From Echinometra lucunter (Eukaryota; Echinodermata; Echinoidea; Camarodonta; Echinometridae), in contig CM057169.1 of assembly GCA_029962745.1 (NCBI GenBank), positions 23,266,510 through 23,330,509 on the forward strand: 64,000 bases of DNA, written 5' to 3'. This document shows, one piece after another, positions 41,625 to 57,170 of the stretch (the first letter of the stretch is position 1; the number at the start of each line of letters is the position of its first letter). The translations under genes and the position numbers were made by a program. Below the pieces are notes generated by a model. It had not been told where the DNA came from. It searched no databases and was given only the letters and a program-made list of their open reading frames with translations.

Positions 41625-43665
41625 AGAGAAAAGGAAAGAGAGAGAGTAAGAGAGAGAGAGGGAGAGAGAGAGAGAGAGAGAGAGAGATGGGGAAGAGAGC
41701 CAGCCATACACACGAACACGTTGTCATCATAAATTATTCATTTGCGACTTATATTGAAGGAAAAATGGTACAACCGGCCAGTGACCCCCCCCCCCAAACA
41801 AAAACAAAAACAAAAACAAAAACAAAAACAAAACAAAAACGCCCATGACATACCTCAAGTATACATAAGAAAAATTTCCATCTTTATATATGAGACCTCA
41901 GACACCTGAAATATTCGGCCCTATCTAAGATTTGCATTAGTATAATATAATCTTTTGATTGAGATTTTGGGTAGGTAGGGGATGTGTGTGTGTGTGTGGG
42001 GGGGGGGGTGGGATAGTCAGAAATTCTTGTGGTATTGTGACTTATTTTAAACAGAATCCGGAAATCGTGACCCCGCCCCTAATATCATTAATGTCATCAT
42101 CACCATCATCATCATCAGCAACAGCAGCTTTAGCCTTGATGGTATTGATGATCATCATAAGCAGTGTTATTTTCATCATTGAATTTCGTTATTCATGTTT
42201 ACTTATTAAATATATTAAATAGCAGCTAGAAGCTGACAGAAATTAAACAATTCACAATTAAATACAACATTATAAAAATCTAACAGGTAAAATACGACAG
42301 AATGTAAAATAGAAATAACATTAAGCATTAAACTATACGGAGATAAATATGACCGTCCCTGAAAGGAAATTAGAGAGCATACCAGGAAAAAGGCAGATGT
42401 GGAAGACAAAAGGAGACCCCTACCCCAGAGACCAGAAAGCGGAAAAGCAAATCAAATGGAAGTATTTAGTGTTCGTGAACATTTACAGAAGCAAAAATGA
42501 GAAATTGAATTGCAATCAGGTATTTGAAATTCGGAGTTATTGTTCATGAAATTTACAGTAACTATGAGGAAAATATAAAGACTTATCATCTTTTTTTAAT
42601 AGACCAAAATGACCCATCCTCACCGATGGCAATCCTTGTCCCATAGGTACAACCCATGCCACCTGTCCGTACTGAGCAAATACAGCATTCGTTGTAGTTT
42701 TATCAAGGACTGCCATACTCGCACCGGACAACGTATTCTGGCAGAACATCTCTGCCTCTTTCGCTATGTAGGGACCCGCATGATAAAAGAAACACAAGTT
42801 GACAAGTTCGTCCATTCCGCTCGGACAAGCTATATGAAGTAAATCAGAACAGAACATTCAATGAATATTTTTCTGACATCATGATATTAAAAACTATTCC
42901 GATACCACATAGTTCTACTTTTGATATCTCCAACAACCGCCAAGGGGTAGATGATAAGCTCAGAATTTGTTTGTCAGTGTGGTCGAAAGTCCTCTCAAAT
43001 GCAAAGTTCCATACGTAGCGTATATTTTTTCTCTCTCGGTCGCTACGCAAACTCGAAAAAATAAAATCTTATAGTGGAGAGGGTGCCCCGTGCAACGGAC
43101 TGATAACCGATGAGTATTCTTGCTGGCTCAGCCAACTCCATTTCCTTTTCTCATTAGACCACTGGTCTTCAAGCAAATCCGAATATGATTATTGATAAAG
43201 CCTACACCCTTTATTTAAACATTGATTGACTAACATCTCTTCATTATATTTTTCTTTGTAATAGTTGTCTGGCCTTATCCATATGCAATGGCTGTCTTGA
43301 AATGTGTTTTATACATTTGTTATAATAAAGTAATCCCCCATCAATAGTTTCATTTTTATAACCACTCAATTGAATCAACTGATCTATCAGCTACATTTTA
43401 TGTAGAATAAAACAAACAAACAAACGAAAGCAAACATAATTTTCATAAGTGATATCATCATTGTAATAACAGCGGAATGCTGACTGCGGGTTCACTCTTC
43501 TTACATGATACAAAACTTGAATCAGGTCCAGATTAATTCACATTCGGATATTTTAGAACCCTGGTAAATAATAACGATATAATTTCAAATATACCGACCT
43601 CCTTTAGTTGAAGGAAGGAGAGAAAACAAAATTCCAAACACGACAATGCGCGAAAATATCCACAT
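38748..43665 (-). CDS. lectin-mucin-PAN paralog 2 with expanded mucin stalk (4 exons, 894 aa)
   Basis: Exons: 43665-43599, 42829-42624, 41560-41467, 41065-38748. They total 2685 nt with the same phases (1,0,1) as the other paralogs. The product starts MWIFSRIVVFGILFSLLPS, has a compact six-Cys CTLD (CPSGMDELVNLCFFYHAGPY ... GVICEAPT), then about 660 residues of Thr-rich repeats and a C-terminal PAN-like domain (RTRLHCASRCFSLVNCDAF). The stalk consists of units of about 17 residues of the type TTLDGTTTEESTTTAVS, with a larger repeat starting LPPEVTTKE. The PAN domain is closer to paralog 1 than to paralog 3. Confidence 0.87.
41297..41466. repeat. ~80-bp tandem duplication at the paralog 2 exon 3 donor
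   Basis: The segment CAATATTAAAAACA...GAATAGATGGACTTAC occurs twice in a row. The second copy ends exactly at the donor of the exon at 41467, so a copy of the donor hexamer sequence is repeated 80 bases into the intron. Confidence 0.75.
41467..41560 (-). CDS. paralog 2 exon 3: C-terminal half of C-type-lectin-like domain
   Basis: AGGNCYVLTAGGEIVSGTC then GVICEAPT. It is 94 nt, as in the paralogs. Its pyrimidine tract is a long CT microsatellite (41571-41690 on the plus strand reads GA). Donor GTAAGT. Confidence 0.86.
41571..41690 (+). repeat. (GA)n microsatellite forming a splice pyrimidine tract
   Basis: About 120 nt of GA on the plus strand. On the minus strand it is CT and runs into the acceptor ctgtcag of lectin paralog 2 exon 3. 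Confidence 0.88.
42624..42829 (-). CDS. paralog 2 exon 2: N-terminal half of C-type-lectin-like domain
   Basis: Acceptor catatag then ACPSGMDELVNLCFFYHAG, AEMFCQN and VAWVVPMG, ending GLPS at donor GTGAGG. 206 nt, ending phase 0. Confidence 0.84.
43599..43665 (-). CDS. paralog 2 exon 1: signal peptide
   Basis: ATG at 43665; MWIFSRIVVFGILFSLLPS followed by TKG. 67 nt, phase 1 donor (g|gtcggt). Confidence 0.8.
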
Positions 43666-47750
<4,085 letters not shown>

Positions 47751-48632
47751 GTTAAGAATAATAATAATAATAATAGTAGATATTTCTATAGCGCCTTTTC
47801 CACAAGATACAAAGCGCTTTGAGATGTCATCCCTGGTCAGCATAGGAGATAAAATATATACAAATTACCAGGCAGTGACAGTGTCAGTCAAAGTCCAATC
47901 ATGAGGACATTAAAATAGATAAGTCTTCAAATTTCGTTTGAATTGATCCAATGTTGGTGACGATTTCAGAAGAGGGGGGAGCTTATTCCACAGCCTGGGT
48001 GCAGTAGAGGAGAAAGCTGCATCGCCAGCTAATTTGTAGGTGCGTGGTAGAGTAAAAGTCACTGACGATGAAAGACGAGTGCGCCTAGAATGTGAATGTC
48101 TTACGAGGCATTCCTTGACATACCCTGGTGCTCTGCCATTAACTACTTTGTAAACCAGTAGTAGAAGCTTGAAGGATATTCTCTCCTTGACTCGCAGCCA
48201 GTGAAGTTGACGTATGAGAGGAGTGGTATGACAACGTAAGCGAACATGGTACACAAGTCTAGATGCAGCATTCTGTACTCTCTGCAGTTGATCCAAATCA
48301 GCTTGACTAATTCCACCAAGAAGAGCGTTACAATAGTCCAGTCTAGATAACACTAAAGCACGGACAGCTGTGTGACAAGTTGGAGTATCAATGAATTTCC
48401 TGACCCTCCACAGATTTCTGATGTAATAGTTAGCTGATTTGCAGATCTGTGAAACGTGAGTGCTCATTGTTGCATCAGCAGAGAAGGCAACCCCCAGATT
48501 GCGCACATGTTTAGAAGGAGAGATGAGTGTTGTGCCAACTGCGAATTTGATGTCGCGTATGTGCCGAAGATGACGTTGGGAGGCAAGAACAAGAAACTCT
48601 GTTTTTTCTTCATTGAGTTTTAGCTTGAATAG
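47751..48632 (-). mobile_element. 5'-truncated CR1/jockey-like non-LTR retrotransposon, RT C-terminal end
   Basis: Minus-strand frame ending at 47910 encodes NEEKTEFLVLAS, LSRLDYCNALLGG, LQRVQNAASRLVYH and KLPPLLKSSPTLDQFKRNL, the classic C-terminal part of jockey/CR1-type reverse transcriptases. A 3' UTR follows with AGCGC motifs and a terminal (ATT)n. The frame is intact, so this is a young insertion, but the catalytic palm is missing. Confidence 0.85.
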
Positions 48633-48659
48633 GGGTAATAGAAATGTTAAGAATAGGGG

Positions 48660-48925
48660 TAATAATAACAACCTGAATAAAAAGCGCTTAGGGTCATAAA
48701 ATTAAGTGCCATTTATGTAATCAATATCATTATTATCATCATAACACACATTCACACGTTGGTATCGATATATAGCGCGATTATTTATTTGATGTACGAT
48801 AAAAGAGCAATGTAGATAAAATGCCTTGCTTAAGGGCATACGTGCTGTGCCGGAGATCGAACCTCCGGTTCTTGCGTCCACAGTCAAGCGCCTTAAATGA
48901 CTCTACTACGACACCACTAAACCAT
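48660..48925 (-). mobile_element. tRNA-derived SINE
   Basis: The minus strand shows TTTAGTGGTGTCG (A-box-like), GGAGGTTCGATCTCC (B-box-like) and a tail with GCGCTATATATCG. It sits directly upstream of the truncated LINE. More degenerate than the 28 kb copy. Confidence 0.55.
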
Positions 48926-49082
48926 GACCTTTGCCTCTTAATGATATGGTCATACGGTGTGCCTTTCTCTCTATCTCTGGTCCTCTCCTTCCCTCTGGAC
49001 CTCTAGGAAGAACAGAGCCATTTGAATAATGGCTCTGAATAGAGCTTCCAGCTATTTGATATACTATTAGTGATTTGTTGTA

Positions 49083-49140
49083 TATTTTTTGTTTGTATTG
49101 CTTTTTATATGGAAAATAAAACCAACCAACCAACCAACCT
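49083..49140 (+). mobile_element. LINE-type 3' tail with (AACC)n
   Basis: TTTTATATGGAAAATAAAAC then (CAAC)n. The same tail occurs at 8670-8709 (TAATATGGAAAATAAAAC then AAACC units). Confidence 0.55.
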
Positions 49141-49396
49141 CTTTTCTTTCTCTACTACCGCCCTCTCTCTTAAGCTCACATTCTCTCTTTCGTTCTCTTC
49201 CATCACAACAGTTTCCTTTTGAATTTTTACCTTCTTGCTTTTCAGACCCTACATCATGCAGGTTTTCCTTCTTTTAAAGCTTAGTCTTGAACAACCCCTC
49301 TCCTCTTCCTGTCTTTCACCCCCCCCCCATCCTCACCGGTAATTTTACACTCTTGCTATCCACACATTATCCACTAAGATTTCCTTCTTTTAAAGC

Positions 49397-49674
49397 AACA
49401 GTGAACTGACCCCTTATTATGATGTATTTACAAAAGCGCCAACTTACGGCTACTCAAAGCCAGAGACTCTTGGAAACATTATATCCTTTGTGGCTTCTCG
49501 TGAATGTCCTTAGTATGAATACAAATACATTTTAACAGATGTTACTCAGAAAATAAAGCTCTCATTGATCAGAATAGAGCATGCTGGGAGCAAAGAGGGG
49601 ACAAAATCAGTAGTTTAGGACTGAGAGGGCGCTATTTCAAAATCCCATACAAGGGTGCCAGTTCGCTCTGGCTC
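49397..49674 (+). repeat. dispersed 280-bp repeat, copy 2
   Basis: AACAGTGAACTGACCCCTTA through GGGTGCCAGTTCGCTC; same order of blocks as 7828-8105, including GAGGGCGCTATTTCAAA. Confidence 0.75.
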
Positions 49675-50447
49675 TAAAACTCTGTCTCTATAACCTCTAT
49701 CCTTCAATTTATTACATTCCAATAATAGCATGATACAAATCATTCCTTTGCAATCTGATAAACAAAAAAAAAAACAAAAACAAAAAAAAAAAAAGAGCAG
49801 AGGCTGATAATTTTGCCTGGAATCAAGGCTACCATAAAAGACGAAGACGGTATTGACAAGAAAGTATCATCAAAGTGATTGAATGCAAGAGAAAAACAAC
49901 AACAAACATTCAGAAGGTGTGAATAAAAACATGGAACGATCTTTTTTTAAAAAGATCACCTCCCCCCCAAAAAACACAAAGAAACAAACAACCCCCCCCC
50001 CCCCAAAAAAAAATAGGAAGAGAGACCACGACGGTTACAGTGATTAAGTCTGCTTTGCTTTTTCCTGACAACCAAATGATGTATCACTCAGAAAACATGT
50101 GCATTTGTAATTGATATTTTTTTCAATGTTTGTTGAATCTACAGTGCTACATTGTGAAAATGCCGAATAAATGATGATGATGATGACGGTGATGATAACA
50201 AGAACAATAATAATAGTAAGGACTTATCCTTTTACTCTGTATCTCTACAATTTACTATTTAACCAAGAACCAACATAGATTTATTTGTTGACAATGATTT
50301 TAGTGTCAGACTCTTTACTTAGCGACTGATATATTGTACCCTTTGATTTTTTTAAAAATTAAATAATACTTCATCTGTTTCTTCGTAAATTTACCTTTAG
50401 AATATTCATATTTAGGAAAACAAAAGTCAATGTCTATAAATTAAAAA

Positions 50448-50923
50448 TCATAACTTCTCAATCATTTTGTATGTGTTACATGATGGATCATTCTGTAAGT
50501 TGTCTAAACCTCCTGCAGTGCCAAGATAACACTTCTGATTGGCTGATGAGTAAGTGCACACTTGACAACTGTCCAATGAGCTACACTTTGCTGCGCAGTG
50601 TAAAGGGGTTCGAATTTTATCAAGCGTCTTTATGACGTCAGTTTGAGAAAGCGATAGGGCATCACTGACGAGTGCAAATGAAGCGATTCTCTTTCTTGCT
50701 GTTGTAATTCCGGTTGCAAAAGATGTTGCCGGTGTTGTGGATGACATTGTTGTGGTAGGATTGTCACGGTTCGTGGTGGCAGGTTGTTCAGTGGTAACCA
50801 CATTCGTTCTAGTCATTAAAACGGATGAGGTGCTTGGGGGAGTGGTAGGATTTGTCGTCGCTTGTGTAGTTGTCATAACTTCGGTAACAGTAGCTGTGGA
50901 TACCGGCTCATTAGTAAGTCCCT
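50448..50923 (-). CDS. paralog 3 exon 4: short Thr-rich stalk and PAN/apple-like domain
   Basis: Acceptor tttcag|AG, then GLTNEPVSTATVTEV and a stalk with TTTQATTNPTTPP. The PAN module has cysteines LHC, AKC, SCQ and QKC, ending TYKMIEKL. Confidence 0.86.
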
Positions 50924-53092
50924 CTGAAAAAAAAAGAGAATATTAGACGATTTATATTCCATTTCCAGAGATCTTCTTATCCAGTTCGCACTCTTGCTTG
51001 GAGTGTGTTACTGTTGGACAGGGGCGGTAAGTTAATGTTGTTTTTTCTCTAATATTAATACAAATTTTGATTATTTTTTTTCATAGCTCTGGCCTACTTC
51101 CATGAGGAGTATAATATGTTTTCTCAGCTTTCGTTGAAAATGTATCATGTTCATCTTGGTGAGTTATGAATTTATTTACTGGAAAAAAAGCTACTCATAG
51201 TGCCCTGTTGCTCCGCAACGTTTCGCCAATATTGCTCCTGGCTTCCTCGTGTGGTCATATTAATCACGACGGTCTCTACGTTTAACATGTTCATATTCAA
51301 ACACCTTAACTGAATCTGCAACACACACAATCTATTCTCTCTACTTCTGTCTTGCCCGCAAGCGACATTTTTTTCGAGCTTTAGAACCCTTGTCCTATGC
51401 CCGTCTTGTGCACAAGGGCGTCACTCCATTTTAGAATTTTTGCCGACGGGTCTCTCCCTTTATCCCAAAATTCGCTGACAAGGACACCCCCCCCAAAAAA
51501 AAGGGGGGGGGGGGGGGAGGGGGGGGGGGAACGTCGGATTTGCAGGTGTCTCTTTTTACCCCCGAAATTGCTGACATGCTTGTAGAAAATAAAAGAATTC
51601 CATCAATATGGGGACACATCCCCTGCCTCCCCCGCCCCTACGCTTATGCTTGTGCCCAGCAGTGGTTCAGTCATGGTATAAAGTTAAATACTCACCGAGG
51701 TCTTTCTCACACAAGTATGCGTGAACTATCGTACAGTCTTCATTTCGAAGCACGGAACCATAGCCGATAACCACACATCCATAACCGCTCTGTAATTAAA
51801 TATTTTATTAAGCATAACAACTGACAAATTAACAAGAATCATGAGAATGTCAATCAAATTACCAGAACAAAAAAAAAAAAAAAAAAAAAAAAGAAGCAAA
51901 AATACAGAGTATTAAGAAGCAGCATAACAACATTTAAAAAAAACCCCTGTAAACAAATAGGGCAATAAAAAAACCAAGAATCATATTTCAAACCTCCACT
52001 TACCAAAATTAGCAGCTAGTTTACCCTTCTTTTTGGAAATTCTGTATTCTATTTCTATGGCAATTTTTAAATTTCCAGTATAATAAAATTTCAACTTTCT
52101 CGCTAGCCTCACTTTTTCCATTAATGCGTATAAGACGTGCGCCCTTAGCATAGAATTATATTGTCAATTACATCAAATATCAAAACTGTGCTCGCTCGTT
52201 TCACAAAAACAAATCATGCAAATTGGAAGATTAATATTTGATTACACGGACTTCTCCAATGTCTTATATGGTCACAAATCGTTTTACCGAAGGCACGCCG
52301 ATGGATTCGTTCACCGCCCAGATAGCCAAGTTTTCGGTCACAGTACTTCTTGAGCTAAAATATGTGTAGACTGCATCCAACTCTTGTTGAGAACCAAACG
52401 AAGCTAGATAGTGTCCTGGTGTTGTCGGGCATTCCGTCTCTGCCTCGTATGCTGTTATTCTCGGGAAAGGCCCATGGTGGACGTAGCAGGAACTAGCAAT
52501 CTCATGCATACCAGAATCACAATCTCAGCAACAGAAGAAAAAAAAAAGAAGAAAGATATGAGATCAATGCTGGATCTATTTATTCATAAAATGGGGGCTC
52601 TGCAAATCATGCCGAGGCTCCCCTCTCCCCTCCTCCTACTCGAGGGGGGGGGGGGTGGATGAGCCTTGCCTTTCACCCTTACAAATTCAAATTCAAATTC
52701 AAATTCAAATTCAAATTTATTGATATGAAATCCACAATTTTGGATTATCATCAAAACGAACAATACAAAACAAAACATGCTGTTTTGTTTTTTTTCCCCT
52801 TGATTTTCAAATGGGGGGGGGGGGGGGGCGAACTCTGACACTAGACCATCCAAAATACATTTTTATTCACCAAATATCTGACCCTTCCAACAATGTGCAT
52901 CGCATTTATTCATTTAAATGTAAATTTATAGAAGGGTATATGATTTAATGCAACTCCTGTCTCCTCCTTAATCTCGCAACATTTCACTTCATTTTATTAT
53001 GTTGTATACATACCTCCATTCGTCCTGCCGAAAAGTATATCACAGAACATAAATATCACCGTGGTAACGTAGATGCGAATGATAAACCCCAT
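50448..53092 (-). CDS. lectin-mucin-PAN paralog 3 with short stalk (4 exons, 294 aa)
   Basis: Exons: 53092-53014, 52523-52288, 51789-51696, 50923-50448. They total 885 nt with phases 1,0,1. Signal peptide MGFIIRIYVTTVIFMFCDI, a CTLD opening DCDSGMHEIASSCYVHHGPF and closing AYLCEKDL, a Thr-rich stalk of about 75 residues, then a diverged PAN-like domain (RTPLHCAAKCSSLDSC). It is the most diverged copy, and its CTLD is about ten residues longer than the other two. It lies nearest the assembly gap. Confidence 0.84.
51696..51789 (-). CDS. paralog 3 exon 3: C-terminal half of C-type-lectin-like domain
   Basis: SGYGCVVIGYGSVLRNEDC then AYLCEKDL, donor GTGAGT. Found by homology to the other paralogs; again exactly 94 nt. 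Confidence 0.82.
52288..52523 (-). CDS. paralog 3 exon 2: N-terminal half of C-type-lectin-like domain
   Basis: Starts after a strong pyrimidine tract and ctgag acceptor. Encodes DCDSGMHEIASSCYVHHGPF, ETECPTTPGHYLASFGS and LAIWAVNES, ending VPS. 236 nt, phase 0 end. Confidence 0.82.
52681..52720 (+). repeat. (AAATTC)n LINE/SINE-type tail
   Basis: Six AAATTC units followed by AAATTTATTGATATGAAATCC, like known non-LTR tails. In paralog 3 intron 1. Confidence 0.6.
53014..53092 (-). CDS. paralog 3 exon 1: signal peptide
   Basis: ATG at 53092; MGFIIRIYVTTVIFMFCDI then LFGRTNG, donor g|gtatgt (phase 1). 79 nt. Confidence 0.78.
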
Positions 53093-53855
53093 GATATTCT
53101 CTTACTTCTAACCACTGCATGTATCATATCACAAAGATGTATCGACAGTAAACGGTCATATGCTGCATTTTGATTCGCTTCACCCTGTCTTTGTTCGGAA
53201 AGAGATGAAATTTGTGCGCAAGGATCTTCCTGCATGGAAGACCGAATTCACCATTCGTTTATCCCGTCCTTGCTCTCTTTTCACTGGCGCAGCTACGGAG
53301 GAAAGTGTGTGTGTGTGTGGGGGGGGGGGCACATGTGTCCGTCCATCGTATGGCGAAAAGAAAAATTAAAAAAAAAAAGTGGAGGGAAGATGGAAAAGAA
53401 AATTGGACGAAAAGGAGACATGTTTCTTTCTCGTAACTGACCTCTAATCGATGGCAATTTAATTAGCATTTTTCATCCATAAAAATAACATCGATACACC
53501 CTCCCCCCCCAAAAAAATGCTATCCCTATAACTTGGAACCTGTCTTCCCCGCCGTCACTTTTTTCTTTTTTGCATTGATTACGTTTTGATCATGACCGAT
53601 ATTCTTCTATTTTAAGTAAAGAAGAGGAATAAAAAATTTAGAATGTAATATTCCATTCCCTATTCATGTAAAATGAGTTAATTGATCTTACACGAAATTT
53701 TTAATTATGCTGCAGTAAGGCCTTATCATTGACACGTTTCTCTTTCATCTCATTCAGCTCAGTACGTGTATGAATTTAATTAACTTTCTTGGACATTCAT
53801 GACATTTGCCTACATTTTAGCGCCTAAAGATAAGTATCTGACTCGTTAATACAAA

Positions 53856-54355
53856 NNNNNNNNNNNNNNNNNNNNNNNNNNNNNNNNNNNNNNNNNNNNN
53901 NNNNNNNNNNNNNNNNNNNNNNNNNNNNNNNNNNNNNNNNNNNNNNNNNNNNNNNNNNNNNNNNNNNNNNNNNNNNNNNNNNNNNNNNNNNNNNNNNNNN
54001 NNNNNNNNNNNNNNNNNNNNNNNNNNNNNNNNNNNNNNNNNNNNNNNNNNNNNNNNNNNNNNNNNNNNNNNNNNNNNNNNNNNNNNNNNNNNNNNNNNNN
54101 NNNNNNNNNNNNNNNNNNNNNNNNNNNNNNNNNNNNNNNNNNNNNNNNNNNNNNNNNNNNNNNNNNNNNNNNNNNNNNNNNNNNNNNNNNNNNNNNNNNN
54201 NNNNNNNNNNNNNNNNNNNNNNNNNNNNNNNNNNNNNNNNNNNNNNNNNNNNNNNNNNNNNNNNNNNNNNNNNNNNNNNNNNNNNNNNNNNNNNNNNNNN
54301 NNNNNNNNNNNNNNNNNNNNNNNNNNNNNNNNNNNNNNNNNNNNNNNNNNNNNNN
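53856..54355. other. assembly gap, exactly 500 N
   Basis: A run of exactly 500 N. The round number suggests a placeholder, so the true gap size is unknown. It lies upstream of lectin paralog 3. Confidence 0.98.
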
Positions 54356-54954
54356 TATCATCGTTACTGACATCGTCATCATCATCAGCATCATCATTGT
54401 CATTATAATGATGATATTCAAAATAATAATCATTATGATTCCCAATTGCGATAGGAAGCTGGCCGTTTCAAGCCTTGAACATGTCCAAAGTTTTAAACGG
54501 CTAGCGCCGTCTGTCAACGTCTAGATACGTCTGTAAACCGCTGAAGAACGAATTTAGAAAGTTCAATAAAAAAAAACATACGCGTTCGTTTCTCAGACGG
54601 AAGGGGAAGAACAGGGTCTTTACAGGCGCACGCACCCACAAACGCCCACTTGTCAACAAACTTGGTATTTTTTAAAAAATATATACCTCTAAAAGTTGGT
54701 TAATCAATAATTTAATTCATCAGTCAGTACCTCTCAACAAGTCAGTAAGCACAATTTATGTGAATATATATATATACATAAACACACATAATTAAAGGCC
54801 ATGTAGTACGCCTATGTGTGAAATACAATTTAATGAAAAGGAAAACTATATAGGTGTGTGTATGTATACATATATAAGTTTACCCCTACACTTTAGATTT
54901 ACATTTAGAAATTTATACTTAAGATTTTAACGTATTTATTTCAAATAATTGTAA

Positions 54955-55250
54955 AATTGAAAAAGGGGTTTTCCCCACACCATAAGGCCAAATACTCTGC
55001 ACCCTGCCAGAGCATTTGAATGCAATAGCTCCCTAAGTAACCGAGTAACTGACCCACTGAGAGAGTTAGGGCTCCTCTCAAGGATCAGCCGCGAAGGATC
55101 AGACGCCAGCCACCGACCATCAGGAGAGCCATACCGGCTCCTCCCGAATGGTCTAAGTGGAAGGAGTGAGCATCCCACCGTTGACCAATCTTAGGATATG
55201 CATCCTTCGATGGCCTCAGCACCCAGTTTGCTACGCATATTACTCGTTTT
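54955..55250. other. unassigned GC-richer, structured-looking segment
   Basis: In an AT-rich neighbourhood this block is balanced in composition and full of short pairing motifs (GGGCTCCTCTC/GAGAGG, GGAGGAGCCGG on the minus strand, AAGGATCAG twice). No ORF of interest, no arms and no tail. It may be a non-coding RNA, an LTR or another repeat; I cannot tell. Confidence 0.3.
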
Positions 55251-55908
55251 AGCCTTGAGTGGGGTTCTCTCCCATTACTATATTATCTTTACTGAGGACC
55301 AAATTTGGGTCACAGGTAAATTTTCAACGTAAGTTTTTAATCCACAGAATACACAATTCCGCGGACAGTAACAAGTTTACTAAGTACATTTCATTATTAC
55401 GCGTAATTTTATTTTGTATTATTGATATTCATGGATTTGAAAGAGATTTTCGGCCAGCCAAACGGTCAACATCCCTAGCCCAGCTAATGTGCCGTCTTAC
55501 CTGCTTTTACACGGTGAATTTTGTGAGGAATTGTGCATTGTGCATATTGAGGGGAAAAGGAGTATTATATTTGGGGGGAAAGAGTAGATACAAACATTTA
55601 GAAATATTGCATTATAATTCTAGTATTAAGGAAGGAAACAATCATGCAATACCTCTTGTTATTGACAAACCATAATGCAAATTTATGTAAATCACTGAAT
55701 TTATAATAAAAAATAATTTCAATAATTGTTTTGTTAAGGAGATAAAATGTTTTTGTATTCACTTATCGCGAATCGCTGTTCCCATTCGGTTTTTGGTTTC
55801 AAAAGATTTTTCACAATCGATTACAAAATGCTCATGCTGTTGTAGTCAGGACAAAAAGACATTTTGTGACTACTTTCAACATACTACACGTACTCTCAGT
55901 CAGCTTAA

Positions 55909-56321
55909 AGTGATTACACAATGGTAAATTTTTTTTGGATATATGATCGGGAATAGAATTCTAAGAAGAAAAACATTAAAATTTTGATGATTTTCAATTG
56001 AAATCAATACATTTTCGCTAATTTTCTCATAAAAAGTCAAGAGTTGACCAAAAAATTCGAGTATGAGGTATGACGTAAAAGTGGGTACCCAGCTTCGCGC
56101 AGTGCAGTTGTGCTGCGCGCTAGACTGTACAATGTGTATTATACCTTGCGCGCATTTTGCTAGAATTGCGCGACAAGGTACCCACTTTGACATCATTTTG
56201 ACGTCAAAGTGGGTACCCAGTTGAAACTGGGTCACAGCTGAGGGGTCAAAAATATCCTGAAATCTTACCACATTTGGGGGTTTCCTTGGCAACATGTTTT
56301 AAAAAAAAACTTTAAGCAGAT
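55909..56321. mobile_element. dispersed foldback element, copy 2, right end lost
   Basis: Starts AGTGATTACACAATGGTAAA and follows copy 1 (1496-1943) nearly base for base through TTCCTTGGCAACA, then diverges after CTTTAAGCAGAT without the right arm. Confidence 0.7.
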
Positions 56322-57132
56322 GTTTTTCTGCTAATAAAATCATGCTCTTTTAAATGAGCTAACATTGTTTCAGCACTGGGTACCCCCTTTAAAATTGTGG
56401 AAATAATGCATGCTCTGTGTATTATAGAATGTTGTGAAGTGTTGATATCCCATTCTATACTTAGATTCTTATCTACAAGTATTTTATGACCTGATTTGAT
56501 AATCGTCGTTACATTTGGGATTTTCAAACTCGTCCATTTATATATTTATATGAAAATATTTTTCCATTGTTCCTTGTTTTTGTTTTATTTTTTTTATTTT
56601 GGTTTTTCTTGGCAGGAAAAAATCATTGGCCCGCTTCCTTCCCCACATTTTTCCATTATTCCTTGTTTTATTTTTGTTTTATTTTTGTTTTTCTTGGCTG
56701 GAAAAAATCATTGGCCCGCTTCCTTCCCCACTTGGTCAACAAAATTCAAGGACTGTTGTCGAGACTCCATAACTGAAAGTCGTTTTTACTATGCATTTCC
56801 TTTCCTTATTCTTTTTGGGGGGAGGGGGGGGGGGGGGGAGGGGGGGGGGGGGTGGGTGTGTAGTGGTGTTCTTCCCCGTAGAAATCTGTCGCCAAATTTG
56901 TCAAAATTAGCCCCTCAGATCGCTACCATCACCCTGGACTTATGTCCCTATACAGGTCACCTTCATGTATGTTGAAACTTTTTTTTTTTTTTCATAAGAT
57001 GTAATCGATGTGGTGTGGGTGAGTGAAAACTGACGAATCAGCGGCCCCCTATTTTTGGGCGGAGCTTTTTTTTTTCTTCTTTGCTTGTCAGCGAATTTTC
57101 CGGCTAAAATAGACACCTTAAATAGCCGTAGA

Positions 57133-57170
<38 letters not shown>

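Noticed and set aside
48705..48925. Possible functional tRNA gene
   Set aside because: B-box and arms are imperfect and a SINE body and tail follow, so it is a tRNA-derived repeat rather than a tRNA gene.
55259..55675. 138-codon plus-strand ORF
   Set aside because: No recognisable domain, no splice or start context, and it is in AT-rich repeat-laden sequence.
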